Assembly: GCF_019578655.1 (NCBI RefSeq)
Contig: NC_063263.1
Span: 20,769,001-20,833,000 of the forward strand
DNA length: 64,000 bases
Reading direction: 5' to 3'
DNA from: Ricinus communis
Taxonomy: Eukaryota; Streptophyta; Magnoliopsida; Malpighiales; Euphorbiaceae
The translations under genes and the position numbers were made by a program. Of this stretch, positions 35,191-47,260 are shown piece after piece. Each line of letters opens with the position of its first letter. The first letter of the stretch is position 1. Below the pieces are notes generated by a model. That model saw only the letters and a program-made list of their open reading frames with translations. It made no database searches and had not been told where the DNA came from.

Positions 35191-37300
35191 ATGGCTAGGT
35201 CTTCTTCTAGATTTGCTGGATGTACCTTAGTCGCACCAAATTGGGAGTTTTGAATGCCAATTTCTTACCAAAATTTTATGTGTGGATTGTGTCTTTATAC
35301 ATATTTTTTGTACTTTTCAGAGCGACACTGTGTCGATTAGGTTTGTGATACCAGGCGATCGATTACGGTGCTTACGAGTGGTTCGATGAGCTGTCGAGCT
35401 TAGGGTAAACTCAGATTAGAGACACCGAGTTCCGCCAGTTTATCGCTGCCCAACCGTCCATCAGACGGAGGACTAATCACAATTTAGTCTACGCACTATT
35501 AGAGAGGTGGAGGGACACCACTCATACTTTCCATACCCCAATGGGTAAGCTAACTGTATCTCCCCTTTCTTTCATTGTTATCATGGTGATTGACTTTACA
35601 AGTATCCCCTCACCCTTTGATGATGTTATTCATGACTAGTAGTTTGATGTCCGGGACCAGTACATTATTGAGCTGCTGGGGTTCTTACCGACATGCAAGA
35701 ACACTTACTGTTTGGCTTATTAGAGCATCGCTCTACATTACCAAGGATTTGTACCTAGGACTACTCAGGAAATTGACCAAATGATCCGAGCTATTTTGGT
35801 TTATCTCTTCGGGACCACCTTATTCAACGATTTGGGAATTCACTGAACTTCCATTACTTGGCTCCGTTGAGGGGTTTGGATCAGGTCTCCTCCTTCAAAT
35901 GAGGGTTCACTACTCTCACATATCTGTACTAATAGAAGAACATCATAGTTCCTGAGAGCAAGAGGCTCTATGGCTTTTGGCACGCCGTACATGTAAGTTC
36001 TATTTATTTGTTCCTTACTTTAGCTTTTTTATATTTGCATGTAAGCTGTTAACTTTTTGACTTGGAGGTCTGGGCTTTAGAGATCGGACTACTGTTAAGC
36101 TCTCAGCCTATTAACACGTCTCATGCTTTTCCTTGCTTAACCCGCTAGGGATCGAGTCAAAGCGTCCCACTAGAGTGGGCTCAGGTCCATGTGCATCGCA
36201 TGTGGATCAACTCTTTGACATTGGACAGGGTAAAAGAAAATTCTTTAATCGTATTTATATTTTACAAGTTTTGGTTACTTACCTTTGTAATTTATAGATT
36301 CGTAGCAGTTGGCTTGGTGAGCGCTGCCGTTGGGATCCTATATGCTTTCTGCTGTGGATCTCAAGCATAAGAGGGTCCTTGGTTGGCCCCACATATAGGG
36401 CTTGGTATTTAGGCGAGTGGATCTATGGATAGGAGAGGGGATCCAATAGAAATTGAGTTTCTTTGTCTCCCCTTCTTTTCATGTTCTGGATAACTGATCT
36501 TGCTAGTGAGGATCGGGCAAGAGGGATATGACAACCTCGCAGATCTTATCATTTGGTCTCGGAGGAAGGAGTATACCTTCTTCATTTCCCAGTTGCTAGG
36601 GCTCGTGCCCTTTGACGACATTATGGCTCAGGTTCGTTTTCGACTACCTTGTTTGAGTCTTACTTTTCCTTACTTTTCCTAGTTGTTTTACTATAGTTTA
36701 TTCGTCGTGCACCTTCGATTCCTAAACCGACAAAGAGGCAGTTTGCTCACCATTCTAGGCCCTCTCATCTCAGGCTCCTCCGCAGGCGCTGCATCTAAGG
36801 CGCCTCCTATAACGGTATCAAGCGTGATCCCAACTAGTGTTCCGTTTCTTCAAGGTCTGATGGTATCCTATTAAAGCCCTTCTGGTGCAACAGGGCATCG
36901 GCTTACCAAGGAGCATTGCCTTTCTCTAGAGTTCACTCCGAGTACTTACACACATGTGAGTTATACTCTTTGATACATCACATTTTATTTTTTCGTGAAA
37001 TGTTCGTAATACAAGTATTCATACATATTTAGAGAGATCGGTTTGAGCACGTACATCGGTTGGTCGGAGTTGCAAGGAGGCAGTTCTTCATTCTTGGTAA
37101 GGATTGGCGGGTAAGAATCTAAACATAAAGAAAATTATAATATACAAGATGTATGCATGTATAAAATGCAAAAGTTAACTCCTTTGGATTTTATTTAGAG
37201 GGACTATAAGGGCTTATAGGGGTAAGTGGATGACTGCCAACGCTAGATCGAGGCGTAGTAGCGCAGGATCGACACTCTGACAATCCAGCTGTCCACTTTA
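35191..37300 (+). pseudogene. Plant mobile domain (PMD) protein remnant, possible antisense ORF of a Gypsy element
   Basis: Starting near an ATG at 35191 (MARSSSRFAG), separated coding pieces follow the plant mobile domain family found in MAIN/MAIL1 and many transposons. Pieces include NLVYALLERWRDTTHTFHTP at about 35480-35535, MGKLTVSPLSF just after it, RAILVYLFGTTLFNDLG at about 35785-35835, a LAPLRGLDQVSSF-like piece at about 35860-35900 and GFWHAV at about 35970. Later exon-like parts are near 36300-36420 and 36510-36640. Stops (for example within 35630-35645) and frame changes break it. Putative introns separate the pieces. It lies on the strand opposite to the neighbouring Gypsy integrase. 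Confidence 0.65.
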
Positions 37301-37654
37301 CGAACTTAGGGGATAGACACTGACTCAAATGAATGGATGGGGGATTCTGGAGAGAGCCCAGACTTTTAATCTTGGCTGCCGCTTCTTGTATTTCTCCTTT
37401 TTTGATAACTTTTTTATACAACTTTAGCATTTGAGATAGAAAATTTTGCATTTGATATTTGAATCCATGCTTGACATTAATATCTTCTTAGTTATCACAT
37501 ATTTTGGACTTACACATGACCGGGGCTCAAGAAAATGCCTAAAAATTTGAGAAAACTGAAAAAACCGAGCGATGACATCAACAATCGATTGGATGTGTGC
37601 TCAGCCGATTCGGCTCTGTAGTCGTAGAGTCCAAATAAAACACTATTTTTTGGC

Positions 37655-37690
37655 CTTTAAATATATGTATACCCCTTACACGTCCCCATA
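37655..37690 (+). promoter_or_regulatory. TATA-like region upstream of the DUF7745-like remnant
   Basis: TTTAAATATATGTATACCCC lies about 50 bp before the ATG at 37720, a plausible plant core promoter for the antisense gene. Confidence 0.35.
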
Positions 37691-37719
37691 TACGATTCAT
37701 ACCTCAAAGTTGAAACACC

Positions 37720-39080
37720 ATGACTGAAAAAAGTGCCAAAACCCTCCAAACTCTTTTTAAAATCCTAACTAGTGATGAATGGATTAAATTTAGGAAATTT
37801 CACCTTTCCTCCTTCAAAGACATGCATATACCAAACTTGATTAAAGGTTTTTTCACTCTATTGTCAACTTTTGGTGCCCAAGAGATCATGTTTTTCGATT
37901 CAATGGGCAAGAGCTATGTACCATGGTTAAAGAGTTCTCTGCCATTCTTGGAGGCTCCATGAATTCTACATATCCAATTGTTTTGCGAAGGCTTGATGAT
38001 CATTTTCTTAGAGAATTGATGGATTTATTCAACATACCCCTTGCTGAGTACATTACTTATTTCGCTGATCTCTTATTGTGAGAAGAAGGAAAGGGGAACA
38101 CCTACATGGGTTAGGATGCTGAGCTTTTACCTCTACGCCCCATTTCTATTAATTTCTTCTCAGGGAGGGGGAGATATTAGAATTGTTGGTGACATTGATA
38201 AGGTGGAGCACATATTAGAATTGTTGGTGACATTGATAAGGTGGAGCATGGAGCAGACCCAATTTTAGTCATTCTGGTTGAAATCATTATTGGATTGGAT
38301 ATGTACAAAACCTACTAACGGTTTGATAGCAGCCTCGTCTTGTTACAGGTATGCAACCAAATCTCTTTTTTTTTTTTCATTTTATTATTCTTACCTTAAT
38401 TTTTTTCTAAGCTGCCCATTATGGGGTTTTTGACTTAGCTTTTTTTTTTTTCTTTTTTTTTTGCCTAAGCCGCCCATTATGGGATTTTTGACTTAGCTTT
38501 TTATTATATCTTTTTCCTTTTCCTTTTCTTTCTTTTTGCAGATTTGGTTGTGCGAGAAGCTTCAGATACTGACCATCCCAAGGGACATCGATAAGTATGA
38601 GAGAAGTACGTGTAGGTATGATCCATTATTACCCTATGAGACCATGTGGGCTAGATTTCTTGGATGAAGGGCATTCTGGACACACTTATCTACTAGAATT
38701 GCCCTGAGTGGAGAATTAAGCATGTCACGCTTATGATGTACGACAACTGTGTACCTTTACCCGGTTTACGAGCATCCACTTTTTACACACCTGCGAGACT
38801 TTACCATCTGTATGGACAAAAGCAACAGATTCTAGAATTCCCTCTTGAATTTGAAGGCTTCCTATTGAGATAAGACTTTTTTGACAAGATTGGGAGACTC
38901 CGGAACCGTTAAGATATAGAGCGTAAAAATGATTCTGAAGGCGATCTAACTACGGATGACAATTTCAAAGCTTGGGTCCAGCTTCATATTATCATTTGTC
39001 CTAGATTTGCAAGGTTCAAGAGGACTAAAGAGCTACCTGCTGAATCTAGGAATGCAGATGTAAAGAGAAAGAGAAGATGA
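37720..39080 (+). pseudogene. DUF7745-like (transposon-associated) protein remnant
   Basis: An ATG at 37720 opens an 80-codon frame (MTEKSAKTLQTLFKILTSDE), broken near 37960. Coding sense continues in other frames: SILGG-type and LRRLDDHFLRELMDLF at about 37940-38030, then the segment after a T-rich intron-like tract at about 38540 reading EKLQILTIPRDIDKYE. The block CVPLPGLRAS then STFYTPARLYHLYGQKQ follows at about 38742-38835, and a basic tail ends in TGA at 39078-39080. The last block strongly resembles the DUF7745 family common in plant repeats. A 41-bp direct duplication lies at about 38180-38265. Non-functional; role unknown. Confidence 0.6.
38174..38262 (+). repeat. Short tandem duplication in the DUF7745-like remnant
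   Basis: TTAGAATTGTTGGTGACATTGATAAGGTGGAGCA occurs twice in direct succession (about 38178 and 38215), with a few intervening bases. It is a local replication-type duplication. Confidence 0.85.
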
Positions 39081-39430
39081 AATTTGCTTCTTTTTTAGAT
39101 TTTATTTATTTTGCTTAAGACTTTTAGCTTATTTTTTTTACTTTTAATTAGTGTGTAGAGTAATAAATAGACATATATGTTTGATAAAAATTCTAAACAA
39201 TTTATTCATTTAGCAAAGACCCAAATGGGTACATTTTGATTTCTCATGATACAACTCCTGTCATCAACCAGTCTTTTTAGATTTTCCAACTTAATATTTT
39301 CTCTCTTATTTGTCCTAATTCTTGTCTGACCAGCCGTTTCAGATTCTCTGATCAGCAAGCTATTTTTCTCTTTTATTTATTTTTTAATTTTATTTTTATA
39401 TGTATTATTTCTTAAGACGATCCGGGTTAA
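39081..39430 (-). pseudogene. Continuation of the Gypsy element past the integrase end
   Basis: The minus-strand reading frame of the integrase at 44374 onward resumes here on the far side of the copia insertion for about six codons next to 39430. It is followed by non-coding 3' sequence of the same element. It is the part between pol and the antisense gene. Nothing else coding is seen. Confidence 0.6.
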
Positions 39431-39688
39431 TGAAGAAACAAAACCAAAACAAGGAAAGGATGATCAAAACGGCTAATTCCTTTAATAATTTTTAACAGCT
39501 AGTCCTATATTATTTTCTAAATTTGTGACCCTATAATTATGGTTACCGTTTTGTAACCAGCCACCTATTGTTCCTTTTTTATTTTTTTTTCTTTCCTAAT
39601 TAAGCTCTTGTGTGTAATGTATTTATATGAGAGGATTCTCCTCCATCTTCTTAAGGAATGAGATTTTAATTTACTAAAATCCTCTTTA
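39431..39688 (+). mobile_element. 5' LTR of the Ty1-copia element
   Basis: A 258-bp LTR beginning TGAAGAAACAAAACC and ending CCTCTTTA. It matches 44112-44368 with roughly a dozen differences by eye. The preceding GTTAA (39426-39430) is one half of the target duplication. The terminal CA expected of an LTR is TA here. Confidence 0.9.
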
Positions 39689-39700
39689 TGGTATTAGAGC
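39689..39700 (+). other. Copia primer-binding site
   Basis: TGGTATTAGAGC follows the 5' LTR directly. It differs at one base from the initiator-Met tRNA complement TGGTATCAGAGC, usual for copia elements. Confidence 0.85.
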
Positions 39701-39738
39701 CTTACACACAAACCGTGAGATAGTAAATTTTCAATCCC

Positions 39739-42700
39739 ATGGCCAATTCTTCTATGACTACTGAACCTCTTCTCACAGTACATAATTTTCATCAGTATTC
39801 CAGTCTAGTGACCTTAAAACTCAGTCAAACAAATTTTCTTCTATGGAAATCTCAGGTAATTCCATTAATTCGAAGTCTTAGAGTTCATCACCATCTTGAA
39901 AATGATAATGAACCACCAAAAGGATCCAATCTGATGACAAGAAAACAATGATGGTCTCTTGACCATATGGTTATTTGGAACCATTGCTGAAGGCGTTCTG
40001 CTTGACTTGGATGATACAAACACTACCTTTTATGTTTGGAAATCTATTGAGGACAAGCTTTTACCAAGATCTAAGGAAAAGGAAATTCTCCTAACTGATA
40101 CTCTCATGTCCCTTACAAAAGAGAACATGACACTTGATGAATATCTTAGTAAATTTAAAGGTCTTTGTGATAACCTTGCTGCCATAGGGAAACCTCTTGA
40201 TGAAACCAACAAAGTCTTCTAACTTACATGAGGTCTGGGTCCAAAATACAAATATTTTCGAATGGTATTGCTGTCTAAATCTCTTTATCCCTCTTACAAC
40301 CAATTTATTCTTTCCCTTAAGGCTCAAGAGAAAACTTTACAAATGGAAGCTGAAATCAGTGATAACCAAACAAATCACCATCAAGCTTTCTATGGTAGGC
40401 GTGGAATTGGTCGTGGTCGCAGAGGTCGCTTTAATTCTAATGGCCGTGGTTTTTGTCCTGCTGCCAATCAAAATCAGCAAACTTTCAAAGGCAAAACAGA
40501 GGAAAATCAGCCAAGTAGTTCATCACACAAAAAGGATGACATCATTGTTTGCCAAATTTGTTGCAAAAGAAATCATACTGCAATCAAATGTTGGAGCATA
40601 TTTGATCATTCTGTCCAACCCGAAGAAGAGCTACCTTAAGCATTAGCTGCTCTTTGCATAAATGAGGAACATGATTCAACTTTCAATGCTGATTCAGGTG
40701 CTACAACACACAACATGAACCATACTGGTAAAACCTCTAAACTCACTCCCTATCATGATAAAGAATCATTATCTGTTGGTGATTGTAATAGTCTCAAAAT
40801 TACCTATATTGGTGAAGGTCTTATAAATGCTAAAAAAAGAGAACCTTAAATTAAATAATATTTTGATAGTACCTGAAATTAAGAAAAATATTTTATCTGT
40901 TAGTCAATTAACTTAATATAATGCTTGTATTATTAAATTCACTGTTACTGAATTTTTTGTTGAGGATTTACAGGGAAGAATGATAGCTAAAGGTGTGAAG
41001 AAAGGTGGTCTCTATACTTTAAAAGAATTACATAATTTTGCTCTCTCTGCTGTCTCCAATACTGCATCTTCAACAATTTGGCATCAACATTTGGGTCATG
41101 CAAATTCTAAAGTTTTAAATTTCTCAAAAAATAAAGAGTTCATTAGTGTGTCAAATTGGAAAAAAATAAAGAATCAGTATTTGTCCCTTTTGTCAAATGG
41201 GAAAAAGCTGCAAACTTCCTTTTAATTTATCAATGAATGCTTCTCATCAGCCTCTTGAAAAATTGCACTGTGATTTATGGGGTCCTGCACTTATTTCTTC
41301 TTTTCAAAACTTTAAATATTATGCTATTATAATTGATGATTTCTCTCGTTATTCATGGATTATACCTTTAAAAATAAAATCTGATTTCTTTGAACAATTT
41401 GCTAAATTTCAAAAATTCATTGAAAATTGGTTTGATAAGAAAATTAAGATTTTCCAAAGTGATGGGGGTGGTGAGTTTACATCAAAAAATTTGAAACTCA
41501 TTTACAACAATGTGGTATTCAACATCAATTTTCTTGTCCTAACACCCCCGAGCAAAATGGTATAGCCGAAAGGAAACATCGCCACATTGTTGAGATGGGA
41601 TTAACCTTACTTTTTCAATCAAAACTTCCAATGAAATATTGGGTTGATGCTTTTCTTACTTCAGTTTTCATTATTAATAGGTTGCCAACAAAAAAACTCA
41701 AAATGGAGTCACCATTCTTAAAACTCTTTGGTACTAACCCCAATTATGATAATTTAAGGAGCTTTGGATGCAGGTGTTATCCCTACCTTCGCAATTATGG
41801 AAAAGATAAGTTTTCTAAAAGAACATATCCCTGTGTTTTTATTGGGTATAGTCCAATGCACAAAGGATAACGTTATCTTGACACTCGATCAAATCGAGTG
41901 TATATCTCCAGGCATATGGTGTTTAATGAAAGCCAATTTCCTTTTGATAAACACACTGAGGTTGTCAATATAGCTTCTCTAGAATTAGTGTCCTATACTA
42001 ATCAGGAAACTTGGATTCAAGAAGGGAACCAGCAGCTAGACACTCCAAATGAGCCAATAAATCCTTGTCCTACAAGGATACAAATTCTTGATGACATAAT
42101 ACCAAATATACCTGATGTTGGCCAAACTAAAACAATGGTGGATAATGTCATGGATAATTCACAAAAAGAAGCAACAATGATTCAAGGAGCAAATAATTCA
42201 CTCACCGAAGTAGGAATCCTACAACAAGTAGACTTGGATGAGGATATGCAAATTGAAGAAAGCTCCCATGACATTGATGTGAATTAACAAGTTGATCAAC
42301 CTCTACACCAACTTGAACCGATTTCACAGGATGACTCAATGCAAAATTATCTTCTTTATCTTTGTCAAATAACTATCGAGATATCTCAAATAATTTAAGT
42401 ATTGATATTCCTATTGCAGGTACCACAAATGAACAACAACATAAGATGATAACACGATGTCAACTAGCGCAAAGACCTGAACTTGATCTTGAGTTAGCTA
42501 TGGCAACATAAAGAATAAGAGAGAAGAAAAACTCTAAACCTAAAGCACTCACATGTATGACTGATATAGCAGAACCCACTACATGGAAGAAAGCTGTCTC
42601 TATTCCCCATTGGTACAAGGCAATGAAGGAAGAACTTTCAGCACTCCACTCAAATAAAACATGGTCTCTTGTACCCAGACCTGTACACACCAATATCATA

Positions 42701-44105
42701 GGATCTAAATGGATTTTCAAGACCAAACGCAACAAAGATGGTACCTTAGATCATTATAAAGCACGTCTAGTCGCTTAAGGATACACCCAAATACCAGAAA
42801 TTGATTACTATGAGACCTTCAGTCCTGTAGTAAGAGTCACTACAATTCTGATCGTTCTTGCCATTGCCATAACATGAAAATGGACATTAAGACAACTTGA
42901 TGTGAAAAACACATTCCTTCATGGGGAATTAAGTGAAACAGTTTTATGGAACAACCTCTGGGATTTAAGGATTCTCAATTCCCTCACTTTGTTTGCAAGC
43001 TATACAAATCTATTTATGGGTTAAAACAAGCCTAGAGGGTTTGGTTCGACAAATTATCAAAATTTCTTATTCACTTTGGTTTCAACTCCAGTAGTGCAGA
43101 TTCTTCATTATTTGTTTTATGACAAAACTTGATTATTATCATTATGCTAATTTATGTTGATGATATTATGGTAACAGGGAATGATAACTCATTCATTCAG
43201 CAAATCATTGATGCTCTAGGACAAGAATTTGCTATTAAAGACTTGGGACAATTGCACTACTTCTTGGGAATAGAAGTTCAATACACAACATTTGGCATCC
43301 ATCTCTCTCAAAGTATGCCAAGGATATAATTGTCAAAGCTGGATTGGGTGCAAGGTCTCACTTCAACACTCCTATGGCTATGAAAGTTCAACAAATAGAC
43401 AGCGATTATACAACATTTAAAGCCAAAACTTATTGAAGTCTAGCTGGTGCTTTTCTTTATTTAACTCACACTCGGGCAGATATTATTCATGCTGTACATG
43501 AGATATGTCAAAAGGTACATAATCCTACAATAGGGGTTTTTTAAAGCAATCAAGAGGATAATTCGATATGTCAAAGGAATGTTAAATTTTGGTCTTCAAT
43601 TCACTCAATAAAGCTCTCTCAACTTGTATGGTTTTTGTGATGCTGACTGGGCTGGATGTCCTATAACAAGAAGAAGTATATCGGGTTATTGTGTATATCT
43701 TAGAAGCAATTGTATTTCTTGGTCTTCAAAAAGGCAACCAACTGTTTCTAGGCCTAGTTCCGAAGCAGAATACAGGGCTATGGCAGTGGCTACAGCTGAA
43801 CTTACATGTATCACATTCATCCTACGGGATATTAGAATTAGTTTGCATCAATCACCACAATTATTCTCTGACAATTTAAGTTCTTTATACATGATTGTGA
43901 ATCCAGTTTTCCACTCTCGGTCTAAACATATTGCCATTGATTATCACTTTATAAGAGAGAAAGTTGCTCTTGGAAGCTTGGTTACAAGATTTTTTCGATC
44001 CTCTGAGCAAATAGCAGACATTTTTACTAAACCATTAGCTAAAACTGCCTATCAAGTATTGCGTGATAAACTTGGAGTCCATGTTCTCCTTCCCTCCAAC
44101 TTGAA
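39739..44105 (+). pseudogene. Ty1-copia gag-pol polyprotein (decayed)
   Basis: The order is the copia order. Gag is at 39739-40640 with a CCHC knuckle CQICCKRNHTAIKC (about 40550-40591). The protease has DSGATTHN (40691). The GAG-pre-integrase has IWHQHLGHANSK (about 41076). The integrase core shows HCDLWGP, IIDDFSRYSW and FQSDGGGEF (about 41268-41480). RT starts with HWYKAMKEELSALHSNKTW (about 42609) and has YVDDI at about 43153. RNase H is at 43624-44100 with DADWAG and SSEAEYRA. Several stops and frame changes (near 39950, 40220, 40639, 41200-41225, 41565, 41870, 42287, 42776) prevent a full product, so the element is no longer autonomous. Confidence 0.9.
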
Positions 44106-44111
44106 AAAGGG

Positions 44112-44368
44112 TGAAGAAATAGAACTAAAACAAGGAAAGGATGATCAAAACGGCTAATTCCTTTAATAAATTTTAACAGTTAGTCCTTTTTTATTTTCTA
44201 AATTTGTGGCCATATAATTATGGTTACCGTTTTATAACCAGCCACCTATTGTTCCTTTTTTGTTTTTTTTCTTTCCTAATTAAGCTCTTGTGTGTAATGT
44301 ATTTATATGAGAGGATTCTCCTCCATCTTCTTAAGGAATGAGATTTTAATTTACTAGAATCCTTTTTA
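44112..44368 (+). mobile_element. 3' LTR of the Ty1-copia element
   Basis: The LTR follows a polypurine tract TTGAAAAAGGG and starts TGAAGAAATAG. GTTAA at 44369-44373 completes the 5-bp target duplication with 39426-39430. The whole element is therefore 39431-44368, 4938 bp. Confidence 0.9.
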
Positions 44369-44373
44369 GTTAA

Positions 44374-45094
44374 TGGGCTTGGAGAATTCATTCTTTTCCA
44401 GGTCTGAGACCTCAGCAATACCTTTAGGCAGGATCTTCTTCACCAAGTATGAAACTTCCCAACGAACTTCCCTCTCGAGTCGAATGCAATAGGTCTTTTG
44501 TGTTTTACTAGATCATCGACTCTGATTTTTCCTGGTTTTACTTTCTTATTGAATGCCTCGGTTATCCCTTTTTGGTATAATTGCATGTGTTATAGGGTTT
44601 TTATCCTCTTTTCATCAATTAGAGCTAACTGTTGATATTTCTGCTTGACTCAATGATATTTTGGTATTTCAGCCTCTAATACAACTCTCAAAGATTTCAA
44701 TTCCAACTCAACTGGTAAGACTGCTTCAGTCCCATAAACCATAGAGTATGGAGTCTGCCCTGTCAACGTCCGCTTAGTCGTTTGATACCCCGAAAGTGCA
44801 GAAGGAACCAAAATGACCAATCCCTGTGATTCCATACCATCTTCGAGAGTATTTTCTTTAAGTTTTTGTTGGCTGCTTCTATCATTCCATTCGCCTGAGG
44901 TTTGTAAGAAGAAGATATGTGATATTCGATCTTGTATTTTGCTAGCAGATCTGCTGTTTCGCCCATAAACTATATGTCATTATTTGTCACAATGTGATGC
45001 GGGACCCTTTACCTGTAGATTAGGTTCCTCTCTATGAATCTAGTCATCTACTTTGTCCCCATAGTAGTAAATGACTTAGCTTCCATCCATTTTT
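44374..45094 (-). pseudogene. Ty3-Gypsy integrase fragment, interrupted by the copia element
   Basis: Minus-strand pieces show the end of an integrase core and its C-terminal part: ISSSYKPQANGMIEAANK at about 44930-44875, TPYSMVYGTEAVLPVELE at about 44750-44695, then the chromodomain-free C-terminal tail with SYLVKKILPKGIAEVSDLE and a KPIN motif next to 44374. The reading continues into 39430 after removing the copia element and one GTTAA. Stops and frame changes are present. Upstream pol domains would lie at coordinates above 45094 but are absent; the DIR1-like duplicated block begins there instead. The A/E/LPVELE pattern fits the Tat/Athila branch. Confidence 0.8.
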
Positions 45095-46558
45095 TTTATC
45101 TTTATCTACAGCTTAAATTTTTTAGTAAAATGATTCTTTAACAAAATAAGGTTATTATTTATCCATTCTATTATTAATTTTGAAACTTAAAAATATTAAA
45201 AAAATCATGAAAGCATTCTAAATTATTATTATTCTAAAATCTTATTTATAATAATGTTCAACATACAATATTTATTGTAAAGATTAGAAACATATTATGA
45301 TTTTGGCGTTTAAAACACGACAAACACTTCTAAAAGTATTAGAAGTTTTATTAAATTGAGAAGTTTTCTTCAGTACTTCATTTAAATCTTTGTTAATATC
45401 TATATGAATATTTTTATTATTAGTTAAATTATATACATATAATTTTTTTATAATAACACATAGAATTTTAATTTTTTATATTGAAAAATTGTTTATAATT
45501 AAACTACTTATAATTGTTGCGCAGCATGGAAGTAAGTGACCAGTAAAATATAATTTTTTTACAGACTTTTGTTAATGAGTCCAATTCGCAGATAATTCTT
45601 ATTTCTTTTGTTAATAACGATGCAATATACTAATTTACAAATGGACTAAATATTATAACAAAAGCCTACACATGAAAAATAGAGAATTGAGAAGTTAATT
45701 TGGAATTGGATAAATGAATTTTCTTTTTCGAACAAATGCAAGATGTAGCACGGATAATTTATTTTCTTATATCTCTCTCATTATAAAAGTAAAATATTCC
45801 CATTAATGTTAATGGATTGTGAATGTGAGATTTAAACTCGAAACCTTCTAAATTTTAACATGGATTATAAAGGTAATATCAATTTTATTGAAACAATCTC
45901 TTATATGGTGGGAAGCTAGAAAGGAGCTACTCCTAATATAATATACTTTTTAAAATTAATAAATATGTGTTAATTATTTATCAATTTAGTGTATACGTGG
46001 GAACATACATCAAATCTAAGCAAAAATTTTCTTATAGCATAATTCAACAATCAATCCAGAACAAAAGAACGAGTCAGTCATAACACAACAAAATACTTAT
46101 TATAGTGAAACCCCAAATGAATAATTAGGAATTAAAAACTTAAGAGTGCAAGCTTATTAAAATGGTGAGCAAACAGTAATCATTAAGTTTCCAATATGCG
46201 ATTGTGTATTGTTACTTATCTGAATTTCTTTTCCATCAATTTTGTTTTTCTGTGTTTTTTTTTTTTTAAAGAAAGAAGATATATTATTAAGCTTGAATGA
46301 AATTTACATTAGATTCCATTGAATCGTTTATAGACTTATTTTAAAAGAGGAAAGAACAAATTTAAGTGTCAAGAATCAAACCGTTAGACTCTTCTATTAT
46401 GATTAAAGAAAAAGACATAACTAGGAATAAGAGTAACCAAAAAGCACCCAGTAACATAAACATTTTAGAGATTGTATTATAATATATATTTGGATAGAGT
46501 CCTAGCTCATACATCAAACGAAAAGCAAGAACCACAATAATAAGGGAAAACAAGTACA

Positions 46559-46564
46559 TTTATT
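46559..46564 (-). terminator. Candidate polyadenylation signal of DIR1-like gene 1
   Basis: On the minus strand AATAAA lies about 116 bp past the stop codon. The same signal is at a similar distance in copy 2. Confidence 0.5.
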
Positions 46565-46679
46565 CATACTTTAGAAAAGCTAAGGAAGAAAGATTTTTAT
46601 ACTTCTCTCTTCTCTTTAAAATCTATATATATATAGGCTTTCGTTACTTTCTTGGCTGGTGTATCTTGATAGTAAAGCT

Positions 46680-47000
46680 CTAGCAGTTGGGGCGAGGAAG
46701 GTTGCACTTTGGAGGAAGCTGCAAGGCAAGGTTTGGATCAATTCCAAGGGAAGGAAGCAAGTTAGAATTCTTGTAGGAGCAAAGGCAGCGCATGTCGGCA
46801 TGAGTGAGAGCTGAGCAACAGGCGCTGGTTGGGGCAGAGGGATTGGGAGGAGTAACGGCAGGCTTGCAGGCCATTAGGCCAGAAATTGGGACGTTGCATA
46901 TGGATTGCGCATTAGAAACCTGAACTACTCCATTATTTGCTATGGCTATAACCAATATCATAGCCAAAATAAAGAACGGCTTGATTTGAACTCTCTCCAT
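46680..47000 (-). CDS. DIR1: DIR1-like lipid transfer protein, copy 1
   Basis: A single-exon gene for a 106-aa secreted protein of the plant non-specific lipid transfer (LTP2-like, DIR1) group. In Arabidopsis, DIR1 acts in long-distance signalling for systemic acquired resistance, binding lipids in its cavity. Residues 1-31 form a hydrophobic signal peptide ending VSNA. The eight-cysteine pattern is complete: C35, C45, C61-C62, C72-x-C74, C99, C106. DIR1-like signatures are [18 protein letters not shown], with the PxxPxxP stretch 51-57, and [14 protein letters not shown] followed by [14 protein letters not shown]. The start is the only reasonable ATG; a TATA box lies about 85 bp upstream. The role in resistance is inferred from family membership only. 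Confidence 0.93.
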   Translation of the reverse strand: MERVQIKPFFILAMILVIAIANNGVVQVSNAQSICNVPISGLMACKPAVTPPNPSAPTSACCSALTHADMRCLCSYKNSNLLPSLGIDPNLALQLPPKCNLPRPNC

Positions 47001-47082
47001 TAATGGCTTTCTTTCTATGCACTGAACTAAACTCCTTCTTTTGCTAGTTTTGGGGTGCTGGAGGAATGTTGGTGTATCGGTG

Positions 47083-47090
47083 TTTATATA
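47083..47090 (-). promoter_or_regulatory. TATA box of DIR1-like gene 1
   Basis: On the minus strand this reads TATATAAA in the context CCTATATAAACACC, about 85 bp before the ATG. The sequence and spacing are kept in copy 2. Confidence 0.8.
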
Positions 47091-47260
47091 GGAAAAGTAG
47101 GCATGGGTTAAGTGAAGTGTTTGCTAGGTTGCCCGTGAAACTAAATTGGAAGATTTTTCCAATCCCGGACTGTGGTGTCCTGAGCTTTCCTATTGACTTG
47201 TCGGTATGGGCTTGAATTGTAATTGTTGAGTTCCAATAGGTGCGTAGAAAGACCAAGTCC

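Larger units (their letters stand above)
45095..47260 (-). repeat. Duplicated block with DIR1-like gene, copy 1
   Basis: The block matches 59020-60965 in order and orientation. Shared elements include AGCTTAAATTTTT, ATTTTGAAACTTA, ACGACAAACACTTC, TGGTGGGAAG, GTGCAAGCTTAT, AATCAAACCGTTAGACTC and the whole gene with its promoter. Divergence is higher in the flanks than in the coding part. The left edge is cut by the Gypsy remnant. Confidence 0.85.
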
